NCBI GenBank assembly: GCA_019925795.1
Contig: CM034315.1
Coordinates: 35,284,446-35,348,445 of the forward strand
Source: Dendrobium chrysotoxum
Lineage: Eukaryota > Streptophyta > Magnoliopsida > Asparagales > Orchidaceae
Direction: 5' to 3'
Length of the DNA stretch: 64,000 nucleotides
This document shows positions 47,710 to 59,588 of the stretch, in pieces; the first letter of the stretch is position 1; each line of letters begins with the position of its first letter. The translations under genes and the position numbers were made by a program. The notes below the pieces were generated by a model. The model saw only the letters and a list, made by a program, of their open reading frames with translations. It was not told where the DNA came from and did no database searches.

Positions 47710-48060
47710 ATGTTTCGGAACCAATACGATACCGATGTGACGACTTGGAGCCCTGCGGGGCGGCTGTTCCAAGTGGAATACGCAATGGAAGCAGTGAAGC
47801 AGGGATCGGCTGCGATTGGGCTACGTTCTGCGACCCACATCGTTCTGGCTACTGTGAACAAGGCCAGCTCGGAGCTTTCCTCTCACCAGAAGAAAATATT
47901 TAAAGTGGATGACCACATCGGCGTCGCTATCGCCGGCCTTACGGCCGATGGTCGCGTCCTCTCCCGCTACCTTCGCAACGAGTGTATCAACCACTCCTTC
48001 GTCTACGAATCCCCCCTCCCCATCTCCCGCCTCGTCGTCCAGCTCGCCGATAAAGCTCAG
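47710..48060 (+). CDS. PAF1: 20S proteasome subunit alpha type-1, exon 1
   Basis: 117 codons from ATG 47710 to a phase-0 GT splice donor at 48061. Residues 1-32 carry the proteasome alpha N-terminal signature (FRNQYDTDVTTWSPAGRLFQ, VEYAMEAVKQG), followed by HQKKIFKVDDHIGVAIAGL, TADGRVLSRYLRNE and LPISRLVVQLADKAQ. These match plant PAF1/alpha6. The full protein is about 275 residues, so this is roughly the first 40 percent. Alpha subunits form the outer rings and gate of the 20S core in nucleus and cytosol. The intact frame, codon bias (GC-rich third positions) and exact splice boundary argue for a real gene rather than a retrocopy. Exons 2 onward (expected to begin VCTQRSWKRPYGVG-like) are not found in the window. 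Confidence 0.9.
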
Positions 48061-49640
48061 GTTTTCTTATTGTTAATGCTATTTTTTTTTTATTTCTTCA
48101 ATGTCTTTGTTGTTTAAATGAAATTGAAGTGATCTGTCCTGAAAATTTGATTCTAAAGTGGGATTGTTCTGCTTGATCGTTGATTTGGTGCTTAGGCTTT
48201 GGTGATCCACAGGAAAATTAGGCTAGGTATGTGGATCGTTTGTCAAGAGAATGTGTTTGTAAAGTGAATCCTGTTGCCTAGTTGTGCTGATTGTGGCTTG
48301 CATTTCAGGCTTGAGTAAGGTAATTAATTTAGAAACTTTAAAGTAGTAATAGGGCGGTGCCATTTGTTTTCGAGTTTTCATGCAATTGAGGATTTTGTCC
48401 AGTGCCCTATCAATAATTGGCTATTAGGGTTATATTAGATTTGAGCTGCTAGGAGCTCTTAAGTTCTTCTTGGTCAACTTTTCATTGTTCTAGGGTCTGG
48501 CGCCAAATATATTTCAGTTTGTTTTGTCATGTATATGTGATGTGGTGACCGAAATAATATGCTTGATTGACTTTCAGTTGTTTGATTTTGGTAACCATAA
48601 AAGTCGGGTGAAAATTCCATGAATTCTTATTAGTCCATACATGTTTAACGATATATTCAAATTTTAAGTTTTCATATTATGATTCCCATATCCGATCACA
48701 ACATATGATTATGGTATTCTACACATGTAATACATGTGTTTTACTAAGTTATTGTGTATCTTCATCATGATCATGCATGGATTCTTAAATTTTAGTCTTT
48801 TATTGGCTTCAATTTTTCTTGTTAAAGTACGCGAGTGTCATGAAACATTCTTAAGTTTCTATAACTTTAGTACGAGAAGGAACCTATATTGATTATTTTA
48901 TTTTTTGTTTTTTTTTGTGGGGGGGGGGGGGGGGGGTACATGCTATCCTGTTTATATTTTGTGTAGAGCTTCTAGTGAATGTCAAATTATGAGTTTTCTA
49001 TTTTTCGAACATAAGCTCTTATAAACATCTGCATAGATGCTCTTGACTATTTTGTTGTCTTTCATAAACTTTTAGCTCTTGCTTAGGGTTTTGCCAAAAT
49101 ATGCTCTACCCAAAAAAACTTGCTTCAAAGTTTTCCTATTCTTGTTTTGAAACATAGAACTTCCAATGTACTTTAAAGCTTTGGACTTCATCCAAATAGC
49201 TCAATGAATCTTTAACATCTTACATTAAGTTAAGCAATTTTTGTGGTCAATTTCATATAAAAAAAAATCCTTAAATTGTTCAATTGCTTTTCAATCAATG
49301 CATCCCATTGTCGTTTATTATTTCCTACCATCCCTTTATCATTTATTATTTTATCAGTTTTGAAAGAAGCAAGTTAAGATTAGGAGGCAATTTCAATTAC
49401 AACATCGAATGCACATCCTATTCTAAAAACTCCTTTCATTTTTTGTTGCATCAATTTAATGGGAAGCAAATCATGAGTGCAGTTACAAACTCGAATGAAT
49501 ATTCATGTTAACAACTATGACATGGTTGTTGTCAAGTAAGTCCCTTTATCCTATATTTTTATATGCATCCGAAGCAATTTTATTGACAGCCATCTCTCTT
49601 AAAGCTCTAGCAAATATGAAGATTTTTTTTAAAGAAGATG
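48061..49640 (+). other. Start of PAF1 intron 1
   Basis: The donor CAG|GTTTTC is followed by T-rich DNA with no frame or repeat recognised. It includes an 18-G run at 48919-48936. The intron, if still functional, exceeds 15.9 kb in this window. Confidence 0.55.
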
Positions 49641-49739
49641 TCAAGTGAATTTAAACTTTACATACGGTTCGCAATTGAATTTCTGCTATTTGGGCAATTT
49701 CACATTTATGATCTTGAATGGCTAGTAATGGTCAAAAGG

Positions 49740-51864
49740 TAGACTAATATTTTCCTTCGGTTTGAGATATATGTGGCATTCACGCATACCCAATGAAGGT
49801 ACAATCGTAGGTGGATATGATTTAATCTTTTCCATATAGGTTAATATCGTGTAGTAATGCTCTAATAACTTCAAATAGGTCAAATGTCTTTGGTGATTTT
49901 TCTTGACCTTTTTCATAAAAGTTATACATCGCACAATATTTTGACAAACAACCTTAGATAGTTCAAATATTCTTGGTGGATTTCTCTCGATCTCTTCCAC
50001 ACAAGCTAATGCCATTGAGCAAAGTTTTGACATACAACATCAGATTGGACAAACATTATTGATTGATTTCTCTCAATCTCTTCCACATAGTTATTATCAT
50101 TGATCAATACTATGATAAATAATCTCTTATAGGTTAAATATCCTTAATTGATTTCTCTCTATTTCTTCAACGAAGGTTAACATTATTGAGCAATATTTTG
50201 ACAATCAACTATAATTATGTTAAACATCATTGATGGATCTTTCTTGATTGCTTCAATATATGTTAACGTCATCTAATAACACTTTGACAAACAATCTTGG
50301 ATAGTTTAATCTTCTTTGTTTTATTTTCCTCAACTTTTATATCGTAGGTTAAGGGTTGGGGTGGCACTTCACACTAACGACCTAAGAAAAATAAAACTTC
50401 TATAAAGAAATTTTCATGATGATCCTTCGCACTATATGGAGCTTGACTAAAATTATGTTATTAGTAAGACCTATCATTATTATGTCAAAATATTAATCAA
50501 ACTTAAAGAACTAGGCATCTAAAAAAGTTTAGTCCTTTACCGGGGCTGAGTTCTCAAAACATTGGTTCACTATTACACAATAGATTGAAATTTCATCAAT
50601 TATCATTACTTCTTGTCACCTAATTGCAAACATTAGTCAACTTCATATATTATATGAAGAAATATTCATTTATGGGATATACAAATAAGAAGTCTCATTT
50701 TATAATCACATACAAAATTATAGAATATATGTGATATTATCACACGCTTTATTACATCATAAGAGATTTTATGGAAGTCTTTTAAATCCATTTTGCCACA
50801 TTAGCTTTCAACTACTGGTCTCTTTCTCTTTGATTTTGCAGCAAGGATGCAACATCTGCCTCAACTACAGCTCTTCTTGACGGATTCCAATGACCTTAAA
50901 ATTAATGTTGATGCTTGGCATTACCCATGTTCCACCCAACATCAACATTTCTCTCATGAAGTTTGTTGTATTTTCAAGATAGTATTTCCTTGGCTGCATC
51001 ACATCGCAAATGATTCTAGTTGCATTAAGGCCAACGTTGATGCTTGCGTCATCCTTATTGAAATACAAATTCGAAGGAGTGCATAAGTTGGGCTTGATCA
51101 CCTCCAAATCAGGTTCTTTCTACAAGTACAATCAATGCCTCATTTAATAGAAGATCGGAGCTTTGCCATAGGAACAAAAAGTCTTGACGGTCTCCAAATT
51201 TGATCTGTTTGACGAGAACAGACATTGCCTCTTTTAAGGGAAGATTGAAGCCTCATCATAGAAAATGGAATGCTTGATCGCCTTCACACTAGATCCATCT
51301 GACAACAATAGTCAACTCCTTTTTCAAGGGAAGACTGTAAAGACTATGAGTCTTGGTCACCTCCAATGATTTTAGAATTCCTTCTTGACATTTTTTTTCT
51401 TTTTATAGAGAAAACTTGGAGCTTGCTAAGGGAGAATTGAGGGAAGAAAAATTGAAAAAAATATTTTTGTATTTTTTGGAGAAAAATTATTATTATTTTT
51501 CATTTTTGAAGAGAATTAAAGAAAGAAAGAAAAAAATATTATTGTGTTGGCAGAAAGCCTGCTTGGTGCCATCCAATCCAAAAGAAAGGCAACTTCTAAG
51601 AGGTAGTCTACATGTTGGGTGACTGGCGGCAAGTTGATAGGCTAGTTGGTCTGGCTTCCTAAGCAAGTCTAGGCTTGAATTTTGGCTCATGCGCTCCGTC
51701 TCAGACAATTTTAGAATCCCCTAAACCATATTTTGACATTCAAGATTCAACTGTGACACTTTTAAAGCTCAGCTGAGCTTAACGACTAATTTTTAGAAAT
51801 TTTGAATAGTTTTAAGCTAAATGTTTAATAATTTTTGCTTCGATTGATGCGCGAACTTCATCAA
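49740..51864 (+). mobile_element. Gypsy element G (Tat-like), 3' UTR part
   Basis: Homologous to the 3' UTR of D. It holds an array of about 100-bp units at 49740-50330 (TTTCTCTCAATCTCTTCCAC, AGGTTAAACATCCTTG-type cores) and three about 100-bp units at 51090-51360 (CTCCAAATTTGATC). It reaches GATTGATGCGCGAACTTC, where RTE H is inserted, and resumes at 53795. No pol is present, so G is a 5'-deleted copy. Confidence 0.65.
51851..51864. repeat. Left target-site duplication of RTE H
   Basis: GCGAACTTCATCAA, repeated exactly at 53781-53794. Confidence 0.85.
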
Positions 51865-53780
51865 CAACAACAATAACATCAAGCCTTTATCCCATTACGT
51901 GGGGTCGGCTACATGAATCTTTTTTCTCCATTATGTCATTTTAATAGTCAAATTCTCATTTAAATTTAGTAAAAGGTTATTTCTAATATTTTCCAACCAA
52001 GACTTTTTAGGTTTGCCTCTACTTTTCTTAACATAGGCCAAATCCAATACATCTACTCTCCTAACCGAGTCATTGGAAGGCCGACATTTTGGGTCCAAAC
52101 TATGTTAGACGACTCTCTTTAATCTTATCTATCACTATAACTACTCCAACATTTTCACATATTTACTCGTTTCACATTCTGTCTCTAAGCCACTTATCCA
52201 CTTGAGCATCCTCATCTCCGCTAAACTTAACTTAATTTTGTTCCTCTTTTAATGGCCAACATTTTGTGCCAATAAAGCATTGCAGATCTCACCACCCTTT
52301 TATAGAAATTTTCCCTAAGTTTTTGGGGTACTTTTCTATCACACAACAGGCCCGATGCATTCCTCCACTTCAACCTGCCAACTTGAATTCTACTAATAAT
52401 ATCCCCATCTTTTTTACCATCACTTTGAACAATAGATCTAAGATATCTAAAATATGTACTCTTATTAATGACTTGATTGCCCAAAGTCACAACCCCCCAC
52501 TAGATCTATTATTACTAAAATTACACTCCATGTTTTCAATTTTAGATCTACTCAAACGAAAACCTTTACACTTTAACGTTGACCTTCATAGTTCAAGTTT
52601 TTTTTCAACTTGCTCTCTAGTCTTATTAACAAGAAGAATATCATAAGCAAAAATTATACATTAGTTTACATCCTCTTATAAATGTCTAGTAAGAACATCT
52701 ATGATTAAAGAAAAAAGATATGAGCTTAAAGCTGATCCTTGATGTAATTCAACTAAAATAGGAAAATACTTCGTTAAATCACCTTGTGTTTAAATACAAG
52801 TAACAACTCTTGCATACACATCCTTAATGACTTGAATATAAGCATTATCATCTTCTTTCTTTTCTAGAACTCTCTAGAGCACTTCTCTTGGAACTTTATC
52901 ATATGTTTTCTCTAAATGAATAAATATCATATATAGATCATCCTTATTCTCTTTATATTTCTCCATCAAATATCTCAATACATGTATAACTACCATATTA
53001 GACCTACATAGCTTAAATCCAAATTGATTTTGAGAAACATTATTATCATGTCGTAGCTTATGTTCAATAACTCTCTCCCATAGTTTTAATCTATGACAAA
53101 TTAACTTAATTCCTCTATTATTCGTACACTCTTACGCATAACTTTTATTCTTAAAAATTAGAATTAGCAAACTCATTCTTCACTTATCTAGCATCTTTTT
53201 AGTCTTCAAAATAATATTGAAAATTTTGTAAGCCAAAAAATTCCTTCATTTTTTTAGCATTTCCACTCCTATATTGAAATAACATATAGTCCAATAACTT
53301 TTCACACTTCATTTTCTTTAAAGCTTATATAACTTTGGTTTTACTAATACGACGTTAAAAACAAAAATCTTTATTTTCATTTAGGGTGCTAAGATCACTA
53401 AAGTTAATCGTATTCTCACAATATTTTTTGAAAAATTTATTGAAATATCTCATCCACCTTTGTTGAATATTCTCTTCTAATAAAATACTTTTTGATCTTC
53501 ATCTTTAATACATTTTATTTGAACTAAATCCTTATTTCTTCTATCTCTTACTTGGCTAACTTATACTTATATTTTTCGCCCTCCTTAGAATATAATCTAT
53601 TATATAAATCCTTAAAAGTTAAATTCTTTGCATCGTATATTACATTCTTAGACTCCTTACGGGCCACTTCATATCTTTCCTAATTTTTCAAACTTTTACA
53701 TCTAACTCAATTTTTATAATAAGATTTTTAATTTTTGATCTTTTCTTGTACATTTTAATTCCACCATCATCTTTTATTAT
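51865..53780 (-). mobile_element. RTE-type LINE H, 5'-truncated, in element G
   Basis: The minus-strand 3' end has the plant RTE tail (GGGATAAAGGC..TTGTTGTTGTTG). The coding remnant includes YFRYLRSIVQSDGKKDGDII, RIQVGRLKWRNASGLLCDRK and VPQKLRENFYKRVVRSAMLY (52227-52490), upstream RT pieces, and at the 5' end KDDGGIKMYKKR- and KDMKWPVR-like text corresponding to the W-W-N..V-Q-E-K linker. It is flanked by a perfect 14-bp duplication. Many stops. Confidence 0.85.
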
Positions 53781-53794
53781 GCGAACTTCATCAA
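53781..53794. repeat. Right target-site duplication of RTE H
   Basis: GCGAACTTCATCAA; see 51851-51864. Confidence 0.85.
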
Positions 53795-55429
53795 AATACG
53801 AAATTATAATCAAAGAGATTTTATTTTGTTAATGGCTTTGAGGGGAAATTAATATTAATGTCTAGAGAGTGGTTGCATCTCATAATTTTCTGAAAATTAA
53901 AAAAAAAAAATTCTGAAAATTATAATTTGCGAAGATATGTTTTTAAAGGTTTAAACTTATATTTTCGGGCGATATAGGCTTGAAAATAAGGGACAAATGA
54001 TACCTTGAAAATAGACTTGATTGGGTGTGAATCTTGAAGCATATTTGAATTGAAAACTTCTAGAATTAAATTCATGATCATCTAAGCTCTAATTTAAATA
54101 AACTTAGTCAAACAATGATATGAACCTATAGACACCAAAAGTAGTCCAATCTATATCTGAATGAGGTCAAATCAAGCACTTAAAGCACGATAAAAACTTT
54201 GATAGTTTAATTAGAAGGTGAAGCAATCTCCAAATCTTGCATACTTATTGCTAAATCAAGTGCTTTGAGATGAATCCAATAATCCAAAATCAGCTAACTC
54301 TAACCGCCAATATCACGTGATTTTGGTTCGACTTTAGTTCTTCTACCACCATTATCGGACTATGTTCCTCCAACCACTATCTCCTGAATATGATCTTTTA
54401 GTTACAATTGCCAGAATATGGTCCTCCAACCACTATATACTGTCTATGGTCCTCCGACCACCATCACTTGATTAGATCCTCCAACCAACACTACCTGACT
54501 ACATTCTTCTGACCACGATCACCTGACAACGGCCATTTAACCACTATCACTCTACTACTATCCTCTGACCACCATCACCCGACTACGATCCTCCGACCAT
54601 CATCACTTGATTATAATCCTTTAACCACGATGAACAACCATCACCCAACTACGGTCCAACGACCATTGTTATCTGACTACGATCTTCTGACCATCATCAC
54701 CTGACTATGATTTTCTGATCACCATTGCTCGACTATGGTCCTCCAACCACATTTGGCTGACTAAGATCCTTTAACCATTGTTGCTTGACTTCGATCCTCC
54801 AACCGCCATCACTCGACTATGTTCCTCCAGCCATCATCGTGCAACTAAACGTCAATGCTCGCCATTAAGTTGACTGGCTATCATTGCCTTACTACATTGA
54901 TGTTCACTATCTTCGTCAGTTGCCATTTGCCAAAACGTCAATACTCGTCGTTACTTATAAGAAAGATGCACTTAGCTGACATCAACTCTGACTTCCAATG
55001 TTAACACCAGATTTATGTTGGGCTTCTTGGTCTTTGATCTCCTTTTATTAAAGGAGAATGATTATATAGACAACAAATGATCTCTTGAAGATAGTTTTCA
55101 TGCCACAGGGCTCTTATAATCTTCACCACAAAATTTGTTTTGTATGGTTTATGCCTAATATATTACATCAACATCTTCCCCAAGCACGAGGGAAGAACGT
55201 TTTTTTTTTTGGATCTTTGAGGGAAGAGCGTTATTTGTTACTGATGACAAATGCTACTGGAATCACTTTTCTTGGGCAAGGCCCTGTAAATTTTTCCTTT
55301 ATTAGAGTTAATATAAAAACTTGCCTATCTTATCTTTTGCAACTCATTTATCTATTTGAGTGCGGGATCTTCATACAAATGCTAATATGTTGAATTATCT
55401 CTTTATTGTCGTGAATGTTCTAGCACACA
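53795..55429 (+). repeat. Element G: end of 3' UTR, PPT and 3' LTR
   Basis: TGGCTTTGAGGGGAAATTAA and CTAGAGAGTGGT match D. AAAATAAGGGACAAA is the PPT, and the LTR starts TGATACCTTGAAAATAG at 53998 and ends GTTCTAGCACACA at about 55429 (about 1432 bp). The LTR carries a degenerate array (CCACCATCACCTGACTACGA units, about 54340-54870), in the position of the GGACTTCTG array of D. Confidence 0.7.
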
Positions 55430-56539
55430 ATAATTAGGTTAGTTATATTTTTTTGGGAAGGGATGAGCAGATGTAGCTGCTGTAGACAAATAGGTTGTAA
55501 TTGTGATTATGGATAGGTTTGTTGATTCGTCAAGAAGGTTGTACCTCCTAACTAATACTGAGAGTAATTTGATCCTGCTTTTAATAAAAAGCTTATTCTA
55601 ACCTTATGAAAATTTTCATTTTGCCAGTTTACTGGTTCAGGCTCTCAACCACTAGAAGATGGGGTTCTTAATGGGACACTTTAGAAATTTTTGATTGATA
55701 ACCGTGACAAATCTAATCCACCACATCTATTAAGTTCAGAGTGTTAATCAAGGGAATGCTGAAAGATGTTGCCACCATTTTCATTAGATACACATCCTTG
55801 AAGATGTGTTTAGGAAGGCCAAACCTTCTAAATGCAGTTAGATCCTAAGAGGCAGGAGTTACTAACTTAAGTTTCCACAAAGGGTAGTTGATTCAATTTT
55901 TCAAACCATGACATCTTTAAAAGCTTGATGCATCAATCTTAAGCAATTTCCTTTCATAAACCTCAAGCATTCTTGGAGTTGGAATTTGTTCTCATCTCCA
56001 TAGATGAGGCTTGATATGCACTTAAGATGGAAATTTTGTAGAATCTTTTTTGCAAGTTTATTTCTTCGTATGTTTTTATTTTGTTGGTCTTCTAATTTTG
56101 CTATCATTATCGAGATGTGATAATGGATTAGGTGATGGAGACAGGGTATGCATTCATGGATCACTAGTTTGCAAAATTGTTGATCCATTCTTATTTTCAA
56201 AAAAATACCTCCCTTGATTATCAAACTAACTTTTTTGGGGGGGGACATTTAGGCCAATTAAGGCAAACTCACACACATCACATATGCAAGATTTGAACTC
56301 AAGACTTTTTGGTTAGTAACCAAAGCTCCGAACCAACATACCAAGTTGAGTTGCGGTAATCAAACTAACCATAATTTTGTGTTGAAGTAGTTCTTGATAT
56401 TTCCTAGAATGGCTTAGATTATTTACATATTTTTCTAACCCATACATGCTAAGCAAACCACCATTCTTGCCTCAAGCATAGATGATAAAGGTTGAGAGGT
56501 TGATAGACACTCAAAAAATTATGCCAAAACTTGCGAAAT
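55430..56539. other. Unassigned AT-rich DNA
   Basis: No gene or repeat boundary recognised. GGTTAGTAACCAAAGCTCCG near 56300 and a G run at 56236-56245 are seen. Confidence 0.35.
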
Positions 56540-57960
56540 GTATCCACATTTATTTTTTCTGGCGGTGTTTGGTATTTTTTCTGGTGGTGTTTGTTTTTTC
56601 TCTAACTTATAATTTTATAATTGCTAATACTTATTTAAGAAAAGAGATGAGCATCTCATCACTTATAAGAATGGATATAGTAAAACTCAGATTGATTATT
56701 TTCTTATAAGAAAAATAGATCATTTATATTGCAAAGATTGTAAAGTTGTTCTGAGTGAAAGTTTATATACTCAACATCACTTATTAATTTTGGACTTTAA
56801 GATGAAGGGGCAGAAGATAAAAAATAAAGTAAATCGTTGTTCTAGTATTAGATGGGGGCATTTAAAGAATATTGACAAAAATATTTTTAAGAGTAAGATT
56901 CTAGATTTTAAGATTTTGTCTGTTCTTGAGGAAGCTAATATTATGTGGGAAAAAGTAGCTAGTGATATTAAGAATGTTGCAAAAGATGTGCTTGGAGTAT
57001 CAAAGGAAAAAAGTTACTTATAGTAAAAATAGTTGGTGATGGAATCAAAATGTACAAGAAAAGATAAATAAAAATAATTATTATAAAAATTGGTTTAGTT
57101 GTAAAAATTCTGATAATTGAGAAAGATATAAAGTGGCTCGTAAGGAGTTTAAGAAAGCAATTTGCAATACAAAAATTTTAGATTTTAATGATTTATATAA
57201 TATATTAGGTACTAAGGAGGGCGAAATATATGTATAAGTTAGCTAAACAAAGAGATAGGAGTAGTAAGGATTTAGTTCAAGTGAAGTGTATTAAGGATGA
57301 AGATCAAAAAGGGCTTTTATTAGAAGAGGATATTCAACAAAGATGATGCACAAGATTGTGCGAATTGTAGAGCAATAAAGTTAATGTGTCATACTTTAAA
57401 ACTATGGGAGAGAGTTATGGAGCATAGGTTGCGGCGTGACAGAAATGTTTCTCAAAATTAATTTGGATTTATGCTAGGTAGGTCTACGGTGGAAGCTATA
57501 CATTTATTGAGAGATTTGATGGAAATGTATAGAGGGAATAAGGAGGATCTACCTATGATTTTTATTGCTTTAGAGAAAGCATATGATAATGTTTCAAAAG
57601 AAGTGCTATAGAGAGTTCTACATAAGAAAGGGGTTAATGATGGTTATATTCAAGTCATTAAGGATATGTATGTAGGAGCTGTTACTTGTGTTCAAACACA
57701 AGGTGGTTTGACCAAGTATTTTCCTATTTTAGTTGGATTATATCAGTGATCAGCCTTAAGCCCATATCTTTTCGCTTTAGTAATGGATGTTCTTACTAGA
57801 CATTTGCAAGAGGTTGTGCCCTGGTGTATGCTTTTGGCTGATGATATTCTTCTTGTTGATAAAACTAGAGAGGGAGTTAAACGTAAACTTGAATTATGGA
57901 GGTCAACCTTAGAGTCCAAAGGCTTTCGTTTGAGTAGATCTAAAACTGAATACATGGAGC
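56540..57960 (+). pseudogene. RTE-type LINE J, ORF fragment with internal deletion
   Basis: Plus-strand text: endonuclease end (FIIANTYLRKEMS, DCKVVLSESLYTQHHLLILD), linker (SIRWGHLKNIDKNIFKSKIL, ANIMWEKVASDIKNVAKDVL), then KCIKDEDQKGLLLEEDIQQR. After about 57345 the frame jumps to ANCRAIKLMCHTLKLWERVM, so the segment between, including the first RT block, is deleted. RT continues FGFMLGRSTVEAIHLLRDLM, FIALEKAYDNVSKEVL, SALSPYLFALVMDVL and WCMLLADDILLVD (catalytic ADD intact), then WRSTLESKGFRLSRSKTEYM. Homology stops at about 57958. Confidence 0.85.
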
Positions 57961-59150
57961 GTAATGACTTGTTAGAAAATATTAGAAATGACATTTCTTT
58001 ATTAGATGTGGGCTCCAAAAATTCGGCCCCGGCCTCCGCCCGCTTTTGCTTTCGTTTCGGGGAGGAGTTTTAACGAACTAAGTTCCGGGGTAAATTTTAG
58101 AAGGCAGATGGGTTTGTAGATAAGACACTACCCAGAGATTTTGTCCTCATTCTGCGAGGACTTTATGATCTGAGTTCTGGTTTTCTATAGGCGCAAGCCC
58201 CTATAGTTAATTACCCCTTCCAATAATGAGAGAGAACTTTCGATTAAGGCTAGTCGTCAATCAGATACGTAAGGGATACGTGCATCTGGCATATAGTAGC
58301 AACATGGACTGGGTGTAGGAAATTTGAAGGGTTGACATTTAAAATTGAAAATTTCACCATCTTGCACTTAAAACGGATGGTGGGGGAATGGATGATAGAC
58401 CCGATCAAGATCCCATGGTTCCGTCATCCCGGGCCATCGTGGTCCCTGGTGTACTTAGTTAGAGGAGGTAGTCGACCCAACTTGACAGAAGGATCCTTGT
58501 CGGCAGCCATAGGTTGCTTCGTCCAAGGGTACCTAGTAGACCTGGGATGAATGTTTGTTTAAGGGGACAAATTTGAATCCACCTTAGCTAACAAAGGGCT
58601 TTATGACCTATCGATCATATCTTTTTTATTCATATCTCAAGGATTTGATGCCATTGGAGAGCATACGGGCTCTGGTCATAACCATAATATAATGGTGCCA
58701 TTTGGCGGCAACCACCTGGTTTAGAGGGCCCCGAGTCATAATCGTTTATCCTGCAGTGTCATTTGGCGACGAAACTGCCGGTTAGAGGACTCGTGCCACG
58801 TCCTTACTGGTAGGAGATTATTTGAGAATGGATCCTAGTGATATTTTCGATCAGGCATCAGCTTTATGTGAGCTGAAGTAGCTTTCAGATTTGTCCACCT
58901 CGGCAAACTATTGCGGAGGGTGGATGGATTTTGCTTTAAGTGGTTGATGGTTGAATTTTAATTTTAAATATTTTTTAAATTTTGGGATTGTTATTTTCTG
59001 AAATTTTGGATTTTCGGGTGTTTGGGATTTTGGATTTTGTGGGAATTTGAGAGGCATTTTTGGATTATTTGGAATGAACCCCTCCGGTTGATATTTTCAT
59101 TCAACACGGCCATCATCGGGGTGATTGGGATTATTGGTATTTGTGAATTG
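57961..59150. other. Unclassified repeat-like DNA
   Basis: GC-richer than its surroundings, with no coding frame that I trust. Two parallel statements GCCATTTGGCGGCAACCACC (about 58697) and GTCATTTGGCGACGAAACTG (about 58758), each followed by GGTT.AGAGG, form a 60-bp tandem pair. Looks like LTR or UTR of an unknown Gypsy element. Confidence 0.4.
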
Positions 59151-59156
59151 AACCTT

Positions 59157-59588
59157 GTCAACTCTGTTTACCTGCTAACAGAGGATCGGGTTTTCGTAGG
59201 CTTTATGCCCTTGTTAGTGAATTCTCTTAATTATAGGCCTTGAGGGCCTAATATGAACGTATAAAACAAATATCTCGGTCAACCTCGCGACCGCATATTT
59301 ATTTAATAGTTCGAGCCGTGTCAACTCCTATCTACCTAAGTAGAAGGATCGGGCTCGAACTTGAATTCACTTATTGACCCGCGTAGCATCCCTAGACGTC
59401 ACTTGTGTACCAATAACACGCTCGTCTGGTCCCATGCGGGTGTTTGGGGGTATTTTATAATTATTTGTTGAACCTTGTCAACTCCTATTTACTTGCTTTA
59501 GGAGGATCAGATTCAATTTTATTGACCCGCGCAGCATCCCTAGACGTCACATGTATATCAATAACACGCTCGTCGGGGCCCATGCGGG
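59157..59588. repeat. About 160-bp tandem repeat, two full copies and one partial
   Basis: Copies start at about 59157 (partial), 59320 and 59477 with TTGTCAACTC. The full copies share TTGACCCGCG(T/C)AGCATCC, CTAGACGTCAC, CAATAACACGCTCGTC and CCATGCGGGT. The GACGTC palindrome in each is an ACGT-core (bZIP-type) site. Confidence 0.75.
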
